Of a DNA stretch of 64,000 nt, positions 46,183-55,071 are shown one piece after another. Below the pieces are notes generated by a model. That model was not told the DNA's origin, ran no database searches, and was given only the letters and a program-made list of their open reading frames with translations. The DNA is from Streptomyces armeniacus (GTDB lineage Bacteria > Actinomycetota > Actinomycetes > Streptomycetales > Streptomycetaceae). The stretch lies in assembly GCF_003355155.1 (NCBI RefSeq), contig NZ_CP031320.1, positions 7,593,383 to 7,657,382 on the forward strand. Reading direction: 5' to 3'. Made by a program: the position numbers and the translations under genes. Position 1 is the first letter of the stretch, and every line of letters begins with the position of its first letter.

Positions 46183-46887
46183 ATGACGCAGACACAGACA
46201 GAGACACAGACGTACGGCTACACCGAGCTCCCCGCCCTCATGGCCCGCATGACCGGCGCCGAGAAGCACGGCCCCGCCGCCACCTCCACGCTCGACGCGC
46301 TGTGGGTGCTCTACGACCGGGTGCTGCGCGTCAGCCCCGGGACGGCCGACTCCCCCGACCGCGACCGCTTCCTGCTCTCCAAGGGCCACGGCCCGATGGC
46401 CTACTACGCCATCCTCGCCGCGAAGGGCTTCCTCGACCCCGCGACCCTCGTCGGCTTCGGCTCGTACGACTCGCCGCTCGGTCACCACCCCGACCGCACC
46501 CTCGTGCCCGGCGTGGAGATCGGCAGCGGCTCGCTCGGGCACGGGCTGCCGCTCGCCGTCGGCAGCGCGCTGGGACTGCGGGCGCAGGGGCTGACGGATC
46601 CCGCCGTGTGGGTGCTCGTCGGCGACGCCGAGCTCGACGAGGGCAGCAACCACGAGGCGATCGCCTTCGCGGGCTCGTACGGGCTGGAGCGGCTGCACAC
46701 CCTCGTGATCGACAACTCCTCGTCCACGTACGGGCTTCCGGGCGGCATCGCCGCCCGCTTCAAGGCCGCGGGCTGGTCCACCGTCACCGTCGACGGCCGG
46801 GACCACGACGCGCTCCACGCGGCGTACACGCGGCCGCACCCCGGGCGCCCGCACGCGGTCGTCGCCCGCGTCGAACCGAAGAACTGA
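46183..46887 (+). CDS. transketolase, N-terminal (ThDP-binding) half
   Basis: This 234-residue protein carries the first domain of a split transketolase: LSKGHGPMAYYAILAAKGFL, GSGSLGHGLPLAVG, and the thiamine-diphosphate motif GDAELDEGSNHEA ending in VIDNSSS. The partner half is encoded at 46972. Split transketolases of this kind occur in actinobacteria and in specialised metabolism and serve C2-unit transfer. ATG 46183 is used because TTG 46168 falls inside the palindrome; neither has a ribosome site. Confidence 0.88.
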   Translation: MTQTQTETQTYGYTELPALMARMTGAEKHGPAATSTLDALWVLYDRVLRVSPGTADSPDRDRFLLSKGHGPMAYYAILAAKGFLDPATLVGFGSYDSPLGHHPDRTLVPGVEIGSGSLGHGLPLAVGSALGLRAQGLTDPAVWVLVGDAELDEGSNHEAIAFAGSYGLERLHTLVIDNSSSTYGLPGGIAARFKAAGWSTVTVDGRDHDALHAAYTRPHPGRPHAVVARVEPKN

Positions 46888-46971
46888 CAGCCGCGGCACT
46901 GCCGAACGCTGCCACAACACAGCCGCAGCACACCCACACCACAGCCACAAGAGCACCGGAAGGACACCGTC

Positions 46972-47865
46972 ATGGACACCATGCGCGAGCGCTTCACCGG
47001 CGTCACCACCCGCCTGCTGGACGAGGACCCGCGACTCGCCGTCGTACTGGCCGAGATCGGCGCGGCGGGCTTCGAGGAAGCCCGTACACAACACCCGGAC
47101 AGGGTGGTGAACGTCGGAATCCGGGAGCAGTTGCTGGTCGGTACGGGCGCCGGGCTCGCCCTCACCGGCCTGCGGCCGATCGTGCACACCTTCGCCAGCT
47201 TCCTCGTGGAACGCCCTTTCGAGCAGGTGAAGCTGGACTTCGGGCACCAGGACGTCGGCGGCGTGCTGGTCAGCGCGTACGGCTCGTACGACTGGCCCGC
47301 GGGCGGCTTCACCCACATGTCACCGGGCGACGTCGCCCTGCTGGACACCCTGGACGGCTGGACCGTGCACGTGCCGGGCCACCCGGACGAGGCCGAGACG
47401 CTGCTGCGGCACGCGGCGGCAGCGGACGACGACCGCGTGTACGTACGGCTGTCGGAGCAGTCCAACAGGGCGCCGCAGCCGGTCGACGGGCGGAGCTTCG
47501 GCACCGTACGGCAGGGCGGGCCCGGCGCACCGGCCGTAGTCGCCGTCGGGCCGATGCTGGACGCCGTACTGGCCGCCACGGAGGGGCTCGACGTGACCGT
47601 GCTGTACGCGACGACGCCGCGCCCGTTCGACGCGGCGGGGCTGCGCGCGACAGGCGCCACGGACGTGGTGCTGGTCGAGCCGTATCTGGCGGGCACGTCG
47701 TCGGCGGCGGCCAACGAGGCGCTGGCCGACGTACCGCACCGGGTGCTGGCCCTCGGCACGGGGCGCGCGGAGCTGCGCCGCTACGGCACTCGGGACGAGC
47801 ACCTGAAGGCACACGGGCTGGACGCGGCGTCGCTGCGGGAGCGGATCGCGGCCTTCACCCGGTGA
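46972..47865 (+). CDS. transketolase, C-terminal (pyrimidine-binding) half
   Basis: This 297-residue protein contains the second and third transketolase domains: catalytic Glu in VVNVGIREQLLVGTGAGLAL, SYDWPAGGFTHMSPGD, and a C-terminal domain ending IAAFTR. It needs the upstream N-terminal half for a complete active site. The gap is 84 bases and an AAGGACACC-type ribosome site precedes the ATG. Substrate is not inferable. Confidence 0.88.
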   Translation: MDTMRERFTGVTTRLLDEDPRLAVVLAEIGAAGFEEARTQHPDRVVNVGIREQLLVGTGAGLALTGLRPIVHTFASFLVERPFEQVKLDFGHQDVGGVLVSAYGSYDWPAGGFTHMSPGDVALLDTLDGWTVHVPGHPDEAETLLRHAAAADDDRVYVRLSEQSNRAPQPVDGRSFGTVRQGGPGAPAVVAVGPMLDAVLAATEGLDVTVLYATTPRPFDAAGLRATGATDVVLVEPYLAGTSSAAANEALADVPHRVLALGTGRAELRRYGTRDEHLKAHGLDAASLRERIAAFTR

Positions 47866-47908
47866 GCCGGCAGCACCCGGTGAGCCCGCGTCAGGCGCTG
47901 GCCCCGCG

Positions 47909-48889
47909 TCAGGGTACGGGCGGTGCCGCCCGTACCCGTTCGTCCAGCCAGGCCACCAGGTCGGCCTCGACCTCGTCGCGGTTGGTCTCGTTGAGGATCT
48001 CGTGCCGCGCGTCTTCGTACGCCCGCCAGGTCAGGTCCCGGATGCCCAGGTACCGGAAGTCCTCCAGGAGTTCGTACACCAGCGACATCCCGCTGTGACA
48101 CGGGTCCTGGTCGCCGACGGCGACGTGGACCGGCAGCCCGCGCGGGATGCGGTCCAGCTGCGCCGGGTCGTTGATCTTCCGTACGCCCCGCACCCAGTCC
48201 AGCGAGAGCCCCGCGCTGAACGGGAACCCGCAGCGCTCGTCGGCGACGTAGAGGTCCACCTCGGTCTCGTCGCGGGACAGCCACTCGAAGCCCGTACGGT
48301 GCGGGTACGGGTTGTTGAACGCGCCGAACAGGTCCGGCACGAAGTCCGACAGCGCGTCCCGGCCGCCCTTCTCGATCTCCGTCTCCAGCTGCCGTACGGC
48401 GGTCTCCGGCTCGCAGCCGGGCAGCGAGCGGAAGGTGCCGGAGAGGATCAGCCCGGACAGCTCCGCGCCGTACTCCTGCGCGCAGTCGCGGGCGAGCTGC
48501 GAGCCCATGCTGTGGCCGAGGAGGAAGTGCGGTGTCCCGGCGGGCAGTTCGGCCCGTACGCGGTCGCCCACGGCCTTCAGATCCGCCACGGTCGCCCGCC
48601 AGCCGTCGCCCGCGCCGACGGCGCCGTAGCCGCCGGTGTGCTGCGCGGTGCCGCCGTGGCCGCGGTTGTCGGAGGCGAGGACGGCGTAGCCGCGGGCGGT
48701 GAGGGTGCGGGCGAACCGGTCGTAGCGCTGGGCGTGTTCGGCCGCGCCGTGCGCGATCTGGACCAGCGCTCTCGGTTCCGCGGCCCGCTCCCCCGGCGCC
48801 TCCCCGCCCGTGTCATCGCCCGGCAGCCAGGTGCAGGTGGCCACCGGCGTGCCGGCCGCACCCGTGGTGAAGTCCTTGCGCAGGCCCAC
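47909..48889 (-). CDS. alpha/beta hydrolase, monoacylglycerol lipase-like
   Basis: This 326-residue protein has the fold's landmarks: oxyanion segment VQIAHGAAEHAQRY, DNRGHGGT, nucleophile elbow GHSMGSQLARD near residue 151, and a late VAVGDQDPCHSG acid region and YEDARHEIL His. This matches monoglyceride-lipase/lysophospholipase enzymes. No signal is present. GTG 48889 follows GAGAGGCGG. It is convergent with the transketolase pair. Confidence 0.9.
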   Translation of the reverse strand: MGLRKDFTTGAAGTPVATCTWLPGDDTGGEAPGERAAEPRALVQIAHGAAEHAQRYDRFARTLTARGYAVLASDNRGHGGTAQHTGGYGAVGAGDGWRATVADLKAVGDRVRAELPAGTPHFLLGHSMGSQLARDCAQEYGAELSGLILSGTFRSLPGCEPETAVRQLETEIEKGGRDALSDFVPDLFGAFNNPYPHRTGFEWLSRDETEVDLYVADERCGFPFSAGLSLDWVRGVRKINDPAQLDRIPRGLPVHVAVGDQDPCHSGMSLVYELLEDFRYLGIRDLTWRAYEDARHEILNETNRDEVEADLVAWLDERVRAAPPVP

Positions 48890-49385
48890 TTGTCCGCCTC
48901 TCGTCGTTCCCGTGCCGTTCCCTCGTGGATCAGGCTTCCGCCTCGTGGATCAGGCGTCCGCAGCCGGTAACCGTATAGGCACGCACAGGCGGCGTGAAGG
49001 AGGCAAGAGCGAGCGCGTTCGCTTCGGGCGCAACCTTTCGCACGGCGCGCGCGCCGGGCGGACTGGTGTCCGAATCTCGACCCTCACATCAACTGCCCAA
49101 AGTGCACCGATACTTGACGACTCCGGAAGGTAGTGCGTCTATGCCATTGGGTAATGCTGAGGGGGTACGCCCGTTCACCCCTGACTCGCACAGTGCCAGC
49201 ACCCGCCCCGCACAGCCCGGACGAGATTGCAACGAGAGAATTTGAGTCAACCTAGCGGAACGATCTTGAACTATTTGTATGACCGTAGACGATATTCTCG
49301 TCGGGCACGGTGGGGACGGGACCGCTGCCGAAGCACGACCCCCGCTCGGTGCGCGAGCGGAGGACCCCGCGGAGGAGGGCTCGTC
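48890..49385. other. divergent region with AT-rich patch
   Basis: No credible gene is present in about 496 bases. The patch at 49237-49305 is clearly less GC-rich and holds TTGAAC (49266-49271) followed by TATT-type boxes near 49291-49298, a plausible promoter for the acyl-CoA dehydrogenase. A GGAGGAGGG ribosome site follows at 49371. Confidence 0.5.
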
Positions 49386-50588
49386 ATGGATCGCTACTTC
49401 ACGGACCAGCGGCACAAGCAGCTGCGTCTCGAAGTGCGAGAGTTCGCAGAACGGGAGGTCAGGCCACGGATACCGCAGATGGAGTCGGCTCGCACCGTCT
49501 CCCACGCGCTGTCCCGTCTGATAGCCCGTCAAGGCTGGATCGGAGTGACCGTCCCGCGCGCGTACGGCGGCATGGGCGCAGGTCACCTCGCCAAGACCGT
49601 GATCATCGAGGAACTGTCCCGCGAGAGCGGCGCCATGGGCGCCATGGTGCAGGCGTCCCAGCTGGGCGTCGCCAAAATCGTTCACTTCGGCAACGAGGAG
49701 CAGAAGAAGGCCTGGTTGCCGGCAATTGCCTCCGGTGACTGCCTCCCCACCATCGCCGTGACCGAGCCCGAGTCCGGCGGTCATGTCCTCGGCATGACGA
49801 GCACCGCGGTCCGCGACGGGGACGACTACATCCTCAACGGCAGCAAGGTCTTCGTCGGCAACAGCCACGTCGGCGACCTGCACGGCGTCGTGGTCCGTAC
49901 GGGCCCCGGCTCCAAGGGGCTCTCCGCGTTCCTCGTCGAGTCCGACCGGCCCGGCTTCAGCCTGGGCGAGCAGAAGCCCTCGATGGGGCTGCACGGCTTC
50001 AGCTTCGGCGAGCTGCGGTTCGACAACTGCCGTGTGCCGGCGTCAAATCTGCTCGGCGCCGAGGGCGACGGGCTGTCCGTCGCGTACTCCTCGAGCGTGC
50101 TCTACGGCCGCGCCAACCTCACCGCCGTCTCCCTCGGCATACACCAGGCGGTGCTCGACGAGACCACCGCGTTCTGCGCCGAACGGCACCGCTACGGCGC
50201 GCCGTTGGCCGATCTGGGCGCTGTCAAGCTGAAACTCGGCCAGATGCAGTCACGGCTGATGACCGCCCGGCTGGCGGCGTACCACGCCGTGCACCTCCTC
50301 GACCGGGGCCTGCCGTGCGACGCGGAGCTGATGAACGCCAAGCTCGTCAACGTCGAGTACGCGCTGGACTCCGCCCGTACCGCCATGGAGATCCACGCGG
50401 CGGCCGGACTCTTCACCGACCGTCCCGTGGAGCGCTACCTGCGGGACGCCCACCACATCTTCGCGCCCGCCGGCACCTCCGACATCCAGCGCCTGCGGCT
50501 CGGCGAGGTGGCGATGGGCAGCGCGAAGGGCTCGTGGTCGCACAAGCTCTCCGATCTGGTGCAGATGGAGCCGACCCCCGCGGTCTGA
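49386..50588 (+). CDS. acyl-CoA dehydrogenase family flavoprotein
   Basis: This 400-residue FAD enzyme matches the ACAD fold: FAEREVRPRIPQMES, GVTVPRAYGGMGAG, ITVTEPESGGH (normally EPEAGSD), RYGAPLADLGAVKLKLGQMQ, and ending YLRDAHHIFAPAGTSDIQRLR. The ESGGH variation at the FAD/substrate loop suggests a non-standard substrate, as in secondary-metabolite ACADs. ATG 49386 follows GGAGGAGGG. It stands alone on the + strand. Confidence 0.88.
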   Translation: MDRYFTDQRHKQLRLEVREFAEREVRPRIPQMESARTVSHALSRLIARQGWIGVTVPRAYGGMGAGHLAKTVIIEELSRESGAMGAMVQASQLGVAKIVHFGNEEQKKAWLPAIASGDCLPTIAVTEPESGGHVLGMTSTAVRDGDDYILNGSKVFVGNSHVGDLHGVVVRTGPGSKGLSAFLVESDRPGFSLGEQKPSMGLHGFSFGELRFDNCRVPASNLLGAEGDGLSVAYSSSVLYGRANLTAVSLGIHQAVLDETTAFCAERHRYGAPLADLGAVKLKLGQMQSRLMTARLAAYHAVHLLDRGLPCDAELMNAKLVNVEYALDSARTAMEIHAAAGLFTDRPVERYLRDAHHIFAPAGTSDIQRLRLGEVAMGSAKGSWSHKLSDLVQMEPTPAV

Positions 50589-50815
50589 GGGCGCGTTCGG
50601 CCGACCCCACCGGCTGAGCGCGACCGCGCCACCGGCTGAGCGTCTCGCCGGCCGCGGCACGCGGCCACCCTCGAGGTACGGCTCCCGGCACGCACGTGCC
50701 CCCGCGCACGTGCCCGGAACGTACGGCCTCGGGCGCGAGGCGTACGTGCCGCCGCGGCAGCGCCCACGGACGCCCGCCACGGCACCTGGAAGTGTTCAGT
50801 ACGCGTTCGGGAGCG

Positions 50816-51394
50816 TCAGGAGCGCTCGTGCTCCCGGCGGTGGATCTGGTCCACGAGCTCGGCGGCCAGGGTTTTGATCGTCTCCAGACCCTGGCGTCCC
50901 CACGGCCGAGGCTCCTGGTCCACCACGCAGACGGTGCCCAGCGCCATGCCCGTACGGTCGATGAGCGGGGCGCCCAGATACGAGCGGATGCCGATCTCGT
51001 CCACGACGGGATTGCCGGCGAACCGCGGATAGTCGCACACGTCCTCCAGCACCAGCGCCTTGCGCCGTACGACGACGTGCGGGCAGTAGCCGTGGTCGCG
51101 TGCCATCACCCGGCCCACACCGCTGGACTGGTTTCCCGAGGTGCCGAGTTCGACGGCGTGGTCGGCGCCCGGCGCGTAGAGGCCCGCGAAGTACTGGCGG
51201 TCCTCGTCGATGAAGTTCACCATCGCGTACGGCGCGCCCGTCACGTTCGCGAGCTTCCGCGCGAAGTCGTCGAACTCGGGGACAGGCGCATCCCCGATCC
51301 CCAGCTCGCGCAGCCTGACCACGCGGTTCGGCGCGTCTCCGTCCTCAGGAGTCAGGAGCAGGTGGGAGGTTGGGTCATATGACATCGGTGACAT
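50816..51394 (-). CDS. GAF-domain protein of a conservon
   Basis: This encodes 192 residues, mostly one GAF domain (FARKLANVTGAPYAMVNFID ... YLGAPLIDRTGMALGTVCVVD). It is the last gene of the conservon-like operon and overlaps the GTPase gene by 20 bases (or 11 if ATG 51385 is used). GAF proteins appear as extra members of some Streptomyces conservons and are likely signal-sensing or redox partners. Confidence 0.85.
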   Translation of the reverse strand: MSPMSYDPTSHLLLTPEDGDAPNRVVRLRELGIGDAPVPEFDDFARKLANVTGAPYAMVNFIDEDRQYFAGLYAPGADHAVELGTSGNQSSGVGRVMARDHGYCPHVVVRRKALVLEDVCDYPRFAGNPVVDEIGIRSYLGAPLIDRTGMALGTVCVVDQEPRPWGRQGLETIKTLAAELVDQIHRREHERS

Positions 51395-51965
51395 GCTGAC
51401 TCCTCGAGTCGATCAGATGCTGTACAAGAGCGACCAGGACCTGGGTGCTGGAACTGGCCTGCCGGGCGTCACAGAGCACCACCGGCACCTCTGGCTTGAG
51501 GTCTATGGCGGCGCGCACCTCCTCCGGGTCGTAGTGGAACGAACCGTCGAACTCGTTGACGGCCACGATGAATCCGATGCCGCGCCGCTCGAAGAAGTCC
51601 ACCGCCGCGAAGCAGTCCTCGAGGCGGCGCGTGTCGGCCAGGACCACGGCTCCCAGCGCGCCCGCCGAGAGCTCGTCCCACATGAACCAGAAGCGCTCCT
51701 GCCCCGGCGTGCCGAAGAGGTAGAGCACATGGGCGGCGCTCAGCGAGATGCGGCCGAAGTCCATGGCGACGGTGGTGGTGGTCTTGTCCTCCACCCCCTC
51801 GAGGCTGTCCGTGCCCGCGCTTACCTGCGTCAGCAGCTCCTCGGTACTCAGCGGCTCGATCTCGCTGACCGCGCCGACCAGGGTGGTCTTCCCGACGCCG
51901 AAGCCTCCGGCGATCAGGATCTTCAGCGCGGTCGGAAAAGGATCAGAGTCGTTTACGGAGCCCAT
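51375..51965 (-). CDS. cvnD: conservon small GTPase (CvnD-type)
   Basis: This 196-residue Ras-like GTPase has P-loop GGFGVGKTT near residue 22, switch segment DKTTTTVAMDFGR, G3 motif FGTPGQERFWFMWD and NEFDG in place of NKxD. In conservons it acts downstream of a sensor kinase and Roadblock protein at the membrane. ATG 51965 gives the usual MGSVNDSD start and overlaps cvnC by 23 bases. Confidence 0.92.
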   Translation of the reverse strand: MGSVNDSDPFPTALKILIAGGFGVGKTTLVGAVSEIEPLSTEELLTQVSAGTDSLEGVEDKTTTTVAMDFGRISLSAAHVLYLFGTPGQERFWFMWDELSAGALGAVVLADTRRLEDCFAAVDFFERRGIGFIVAVNEFDGSFHYDPEEVRAAIDLKPEVPVVLCDARQASSSTQVLVALVQHLIDSRSQHVTDVI

Positions 51966-52323
51966 CCAGCACCGCCTCCAGCAGGTCTCGGTCGGTCGCG
52001 TGTTGCCCCAGCGGTGCGCGTTCGGGCGCCCGTGCGGTGATGGCACCGCAGTCCACGAGGTCGGACAGCAGCACCTTGGTCACCACCGCGGGCTGACGTA
52101 TGTGTGCGGCGATCTCGGCCACTGAGAGCGGGCCGCCGCACAGTCCGAGCACATGGGTGTGATCCGGGCCCAGGTAGCTGTGCGGCCGGTTGCCGGTCGC
52201 CATCACCAGGGTGAGTAAGTCGAAGTGTGCCGAGGGTTTGGTGCGCCCGTCGCTCACCGTGTACGGGCGCACCAGTCGTCCCGCGTCACCGTCGAGCCAC
52301 GGGCCCTCCACGGGTTCTGTCAT
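51943..52323 (-). CDS. cvnC: conservon DUF742 winged-helix protein (CvnC-type)
   Basis: This 126-residue DUF742 protein has VRPYTVSDGRTKPSAHFDLL, LSVAEIAAHIRQPAVVTKVLL and a C-terminal GLRKRL, all typical. It is the third component of conservons and resembles a winged-helix module. It starts three bases after the roadblock gene's stop. Confidence 0.92.
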   Translation of the reverse strand: MTEPVEGPWLDGDAGRLVRPYTVSDGRTKPSAHFDLLTLVMATGNRPHSYLGPDHTHVLGLCGGPLSVAEIAAHIRQPAVVTKVLLSDLVDCGAITARAPERAPLGQHATDRDLLEAVLDGLRKRL

Positions 52324-52326
52324 CCC

Positions 52327-52743
52327 TTAGTGCCCTGCCGGCTGCCGCGCGGGGGTGGCCAGATACGGGCGGACGCTCTTGACGAGCATCGCCATCTCGT
52401 AGCCGAGGACGGCGGCGTCCGCCTCGCTTCCGGCGAGCACCGCGAGGCACGCGCCCTGGCCGGCGGTGGAGACGAAGAGCAGCGAGGTGTCCAGTTCGAC
52501 CACCACCTGCCGTACTTCGCCGCCGTCACCGAAGCGGACTCCGGCGCTGCGGGCCAGCGAGTAGAGACCGGAAGCGAGGGCCGCCATGTGGTCAGCGGTG
52601 TCCGGCTCCAGTCCGTGCGCGGCCTTCACCAGGCCGTCGGACGACAGTAGGAGCGCGCTCCGCGAGTGCGGTACGCGCTGGACGAGTCCGGTCAGCAGCC
52701 AGGACAGATCCGGAGTTTGGCCGATGGGCGCTTCGCTCACCAT
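52327..52743 (-). CDS. cvnB: conservon Roadblock/LC7 protein (CvnB-type)
   Basis: This 138-residue Roadblock/LC7 protein starts LSWLLTGLVQRVPHSRSALL, with LSSDGLVKAAHGLEPDTAD and VELDTSLLFVSTAGQGACLA typical of CvnB. In conservons it regulates the GTPase. A complete conservon has the sensor kinase cvnA directly upstream; here only 83 bases remain before the adapter at 52826. Confidence 0.92.
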   Translation of the reverse strand: MVSEAPIGQTPDLSWLLTGLVQRVPHSRSALLLSSDGLVKAAHGLEPDTADHMAALASGLYSLARSAGVRFGDGGEVRQVVVELDTSLLFVSTAGQGACLAVLAGSEADAAVLGYEMAMLVKSVRPYLATPARQPAGH

Positions 52744-52825
52744 GATCGCGTTCTTCTCCTTGAGGGGCGAGGGGCCGCTAGGGGGTGTCCCCGGGGGGCT
52801 ACCCGCGCTGTCTACCCCTCGGCAT
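52744..52825. other. cut-off upstream region of the conservon
   Basis: This short stretch between cvnB and the adapter holds AAGGAG but no complete gene. The cvnA kinase expected here is absent, consistent with an artificial join. Confidence 0.6.
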
Positions 52826-52858
52826 AAGTGGGCAGGGTAATATGAGTATAAGAGACAG
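52826..52858 (+). other. Nextera adapter remnant / chimeric junction
   Basis: The 33 bases match the Nextera read-1 adapter plus mosaic end at 26 of 33 positions, and the last 13 bases (GTATAAGAGACAG) are exact. Downstream coding sequence begins immediately at 52859 in the middle of a gene, and upstream genes are cut. It is almost certainly a library artefact joining unrelated DNA. Confidence 0.9.
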
Positions 52859-54304
52859 CTGGCGCGCGTCGAGGCGCGCCGTCTCCTGCTGCACCCGCTG
52901 GTGCTCCTCGCGCTGCTCGGCTACCTCGCGTTCCTGGTGTGGCCGGGCGGCGGCCCGGAGGACGACTACCCGGTGCTGCAGCAGGCCGACCAGGAGACGC
53001 AGCTCGGCGCGCTGCTGATCGGCCTCGCCGGTCTGCTCGCGGCCAACTACGCGGTCCTGCGCGCCCGCCGGCACGGCACGGAGGCGCACTTCGGGGTGCT
53101 CGTCCTGGCGGAGTGGCGGCGTACGGCGGCGCACGCGCTGTCCGTCGTGCCGCTGGCGCTGCTGGTCGCGGTGGTGGTGGCGGGCCAGTACGCACGGGAG
53201 GCGGCGCGTCCGCACGCGGTGGGGAACGGTTCGTTCTTCGAACTGGCCACCGGGCCGGTGCTGGTGCTGTGCTTCGGCGCGCTCGGGGTGCTGCTGGGGA
53301 AGCTGGTGCGTTCGGCGTACGCGGCGCCGATGGCGGCGATGGTGGTCATCTCGCTGACGTTCGTGATCATGCCGACGTCGGGTGCCGCGCGGTGGCTGAC
53401 GCCGCTCACCGCGGACGAGCGCGAGGCGGGCCCGCTCCCGTCCGATCTGCTGGGCCGCCCGGCGGACTGGCACGTGCTGTATCTGCTGGGCCTGACGCTG
53501 CTCGCCGCGGCCGGCGCGCTGCTGCTGAGCGGCGGCCGTACGGCGGTCGTACGGGCCACCGCCGGTGCGCTGGTGCTCACGGTGGTGGGCGCGGTCGGGC
53601 AGGGCGTGGGCCCCTCGGACGAGTTGACGGCGGAACGCGAGCGGGCGACGCGCGATCCGGCGGCGGCGCAGCAGGAGTGCGTACGGCACGGGGTGACGAC
53701 GTACTGCGCGTTCCCCGAGTTCACGTCCTGGACCGGCGAGTGGCGGAAGGTGGCGGACGGCGTACGGGCGCTGGCGGGCGGCGAGGCCGCGGAGCGGCAC
53801 GTGACCGTACGGCAGCGGGTGTACGCGCTGGACGAGAGCGGTCCGGGCCGCGAACTCCTGCCGGGACCGCCGGGCGAGGTGACGGCGGACACGACGTGGG
53901 GCGGCGAACGCTCCCTGGAGTTCGCGGCGAGCTACGCACGCGGGCTGGTGGCGGACGACGAGTCGGAGCGCGCGGTGTACTGCGACGCGCGGTCGGTCCT
54001 CATCATGTGGCTGGCGGTCAACGGGACACCGGACGGCGAGGACGCGTTCGAGACCACGCAGTCGAACGTGTCCGGCGGCGGCGCGACCATCCTGTCCCCG
54101 GTCAACGCGGTCAAGATGCGGGACCGTGAACACGGCGTCCTGCGGGCGCTGTTGGACAGGCCGCGGGAGGACGTGGCGCAGCGGGTCAAGGACTCCTGGG
54201 CGGAGCTCGTACGCCCCGGCACCTCCACGGAACGCGCCGCAGGACTGCTCGGCGTCAAGGCCCCGGCGGAGACCGCCGCCGACCGCGAGTGGAACTGCGC
54301 GTGA
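52859..54304 (+). CDS. ABC-transporter permease subunit, 5'-truncated
   Basis: The frame is open from the first base after the adapter (LARVEARRLLLHPLVLLALL) and runs 481 codons, with about six membrane helices and a large extracytoplasmic loop. The N-terminus is missing. It resembles type-2 ABC permeases seen in actinobacterial two-permease transport systems. Its ATPase is expected upstream, beyond the junction. It overlaps the second permease by GTGA. Confidence 0.7.
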   Translation: MARVEARRLLLHPLVLLALLGYLAFLVWPGGGPEDDYPVLQQADQETQLGALLIGLAGLLAANYAVLRARRHGTEAHFGVLVLAEWRRTAAHALSVVPLALLVAVVVAGQYAREAARPHAVGNGSFFELATGPVLVLCFGALGVLLGKLVRSAYAAPMAAMVVISLTFVIMPTSGAARWLTPLTADEREAGPLPSDLLGRPADWHVLYLLGLTLLAAAGALLLSGGRTAVVRATAGALVLTVVGAVGQGVGPSDELTAERERATRDPAAAQQECVRHGVTTYCAFPEFTSWTGEWRKVADGVRALAGGEAAERHVTVRQRVYALDESGPGRELLPGPPGEVTADTTWGGERSLEFAASYARGLVADDESERAVYCDARSVLIMWLAVNGTPDGEDAFETTQSNVSGGGATILSPVNAVKMRDREHGVLRALLDRPREDVAQRVKDSWAELVRPGTSTERAAGLLGVKAPAETAADREWNCA

Positions 54305-55071
54305 CGGCGCCCGCGCGCGCGGAGGCGGAAGTGGCGAGAGGCGGCTCCGTAGGGAGGCGGATCGTACGGAGGCGGATCGTGGTCCGCGGCCTGCTGCGGC
54401 CGGAGGCGCGTGCGCTGCCCTGGGGGCCTATGGCGACGGGCGCCGTCCTCGGGCTGCTGCTCGTGTCCGTACCGCTGGTGTTCTCGCTGGACGCCGGGCC
54501 GGGCGTGGGCGTCAACCTGCTGCGGGTGGCGGCGTTGTGCGGCGCGATGGCCGTCTCGTTCGCGCTGGACGACCCGGCCCGGCACACCACGGGTGTGCTG
54601 CCGGTGCCGCGCCCGCTGCGGCAGCAGCTGCGGCTGTGCCTGCTGCTGCCGCCGGCCGCCGCGTGGTGGCTGGCCGTGCTCGGCCTGGCGCGGGCGGGCG
54701 GCATGGCCGGCGGCAGTACGGGCGTACCGCTGGCGGACGTGACGCTGGAGGGCGCCGCGCTGTCCGCGCTCGCGCTCGGACTGGCGGCGGGGGTGGTGCG
54801 GTTCACGGGGGTGACCGCTCCGGGCCCCGCCGTCGTGGGCGCCGTACTGGCGGCCGCGGTGGCGGGCCTCACGCTGCTGCCGGACGGCGTCGCGCTGTTC
54901 GTGCCGCTCGGCGACGAACGCTGGGACCGCGCCCACGCGTTGTGGGCCGCGCTGCTGGTCCTGGCCGCCGCGGCGTGGGCCGCCTGCGGCCCGGAGCCGC
55001 TGCGCGCGGGGGGCGCGCGCCCGTTCGGGCGGCTCGGCCGCGGCCCCCGCGCGCGCCGCTCCGGCGCCTGA
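54301..55071 (+). CDS. second ABC-transporter permease-like membrane protein
   Basis: This 256-residue protein has about six hydrophobic helices (ATGAVLGLLLVSVPLVFSL, LCLLLPPAAAWWLAVLGLA, VVGAVLAAAVAGLTLL). It starts at GTG 54301 overlapping the previous stop. It lacks a binding-protein or ATPase domain and pairs with the truncated permease. The family assignment rests on context. Confidence 0.65.
   Translation: MTAPARAEAEVARGGSVGRRIVRRRIVVRGLLRPEARALPWGPMATGAVLGLLLVSVPLVFSLDAGPGVGVNLLRVAALCGAMAVSFALDDPARHTTGVLPVPRPLRQQLRLCLLLPPAAAWWLAVLGLARAGGMAGGSTGVPLADVTLEGAALSALALGLAAGVVRFTGVTAPGPAVVGAVLAAAVAGLTLLPDGVALFVPLGDERWDRAHALWAALLVLAAAAWAACGPEPLRAGGARPFGRLGRGPRARRSGA

Noticed and set aside
52812-53195. 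Minus-strand frame ending VSYTHITLPTYAEG
   Set aside because: That ending is the translated Nextera adapter in reverse, so it is an artefact and not a protein.
52744-55071. Idea of a new conservon/ABC-transporter system
   Set aside because: The genes meet only at an adapter junction, so their adjacency is not biological.
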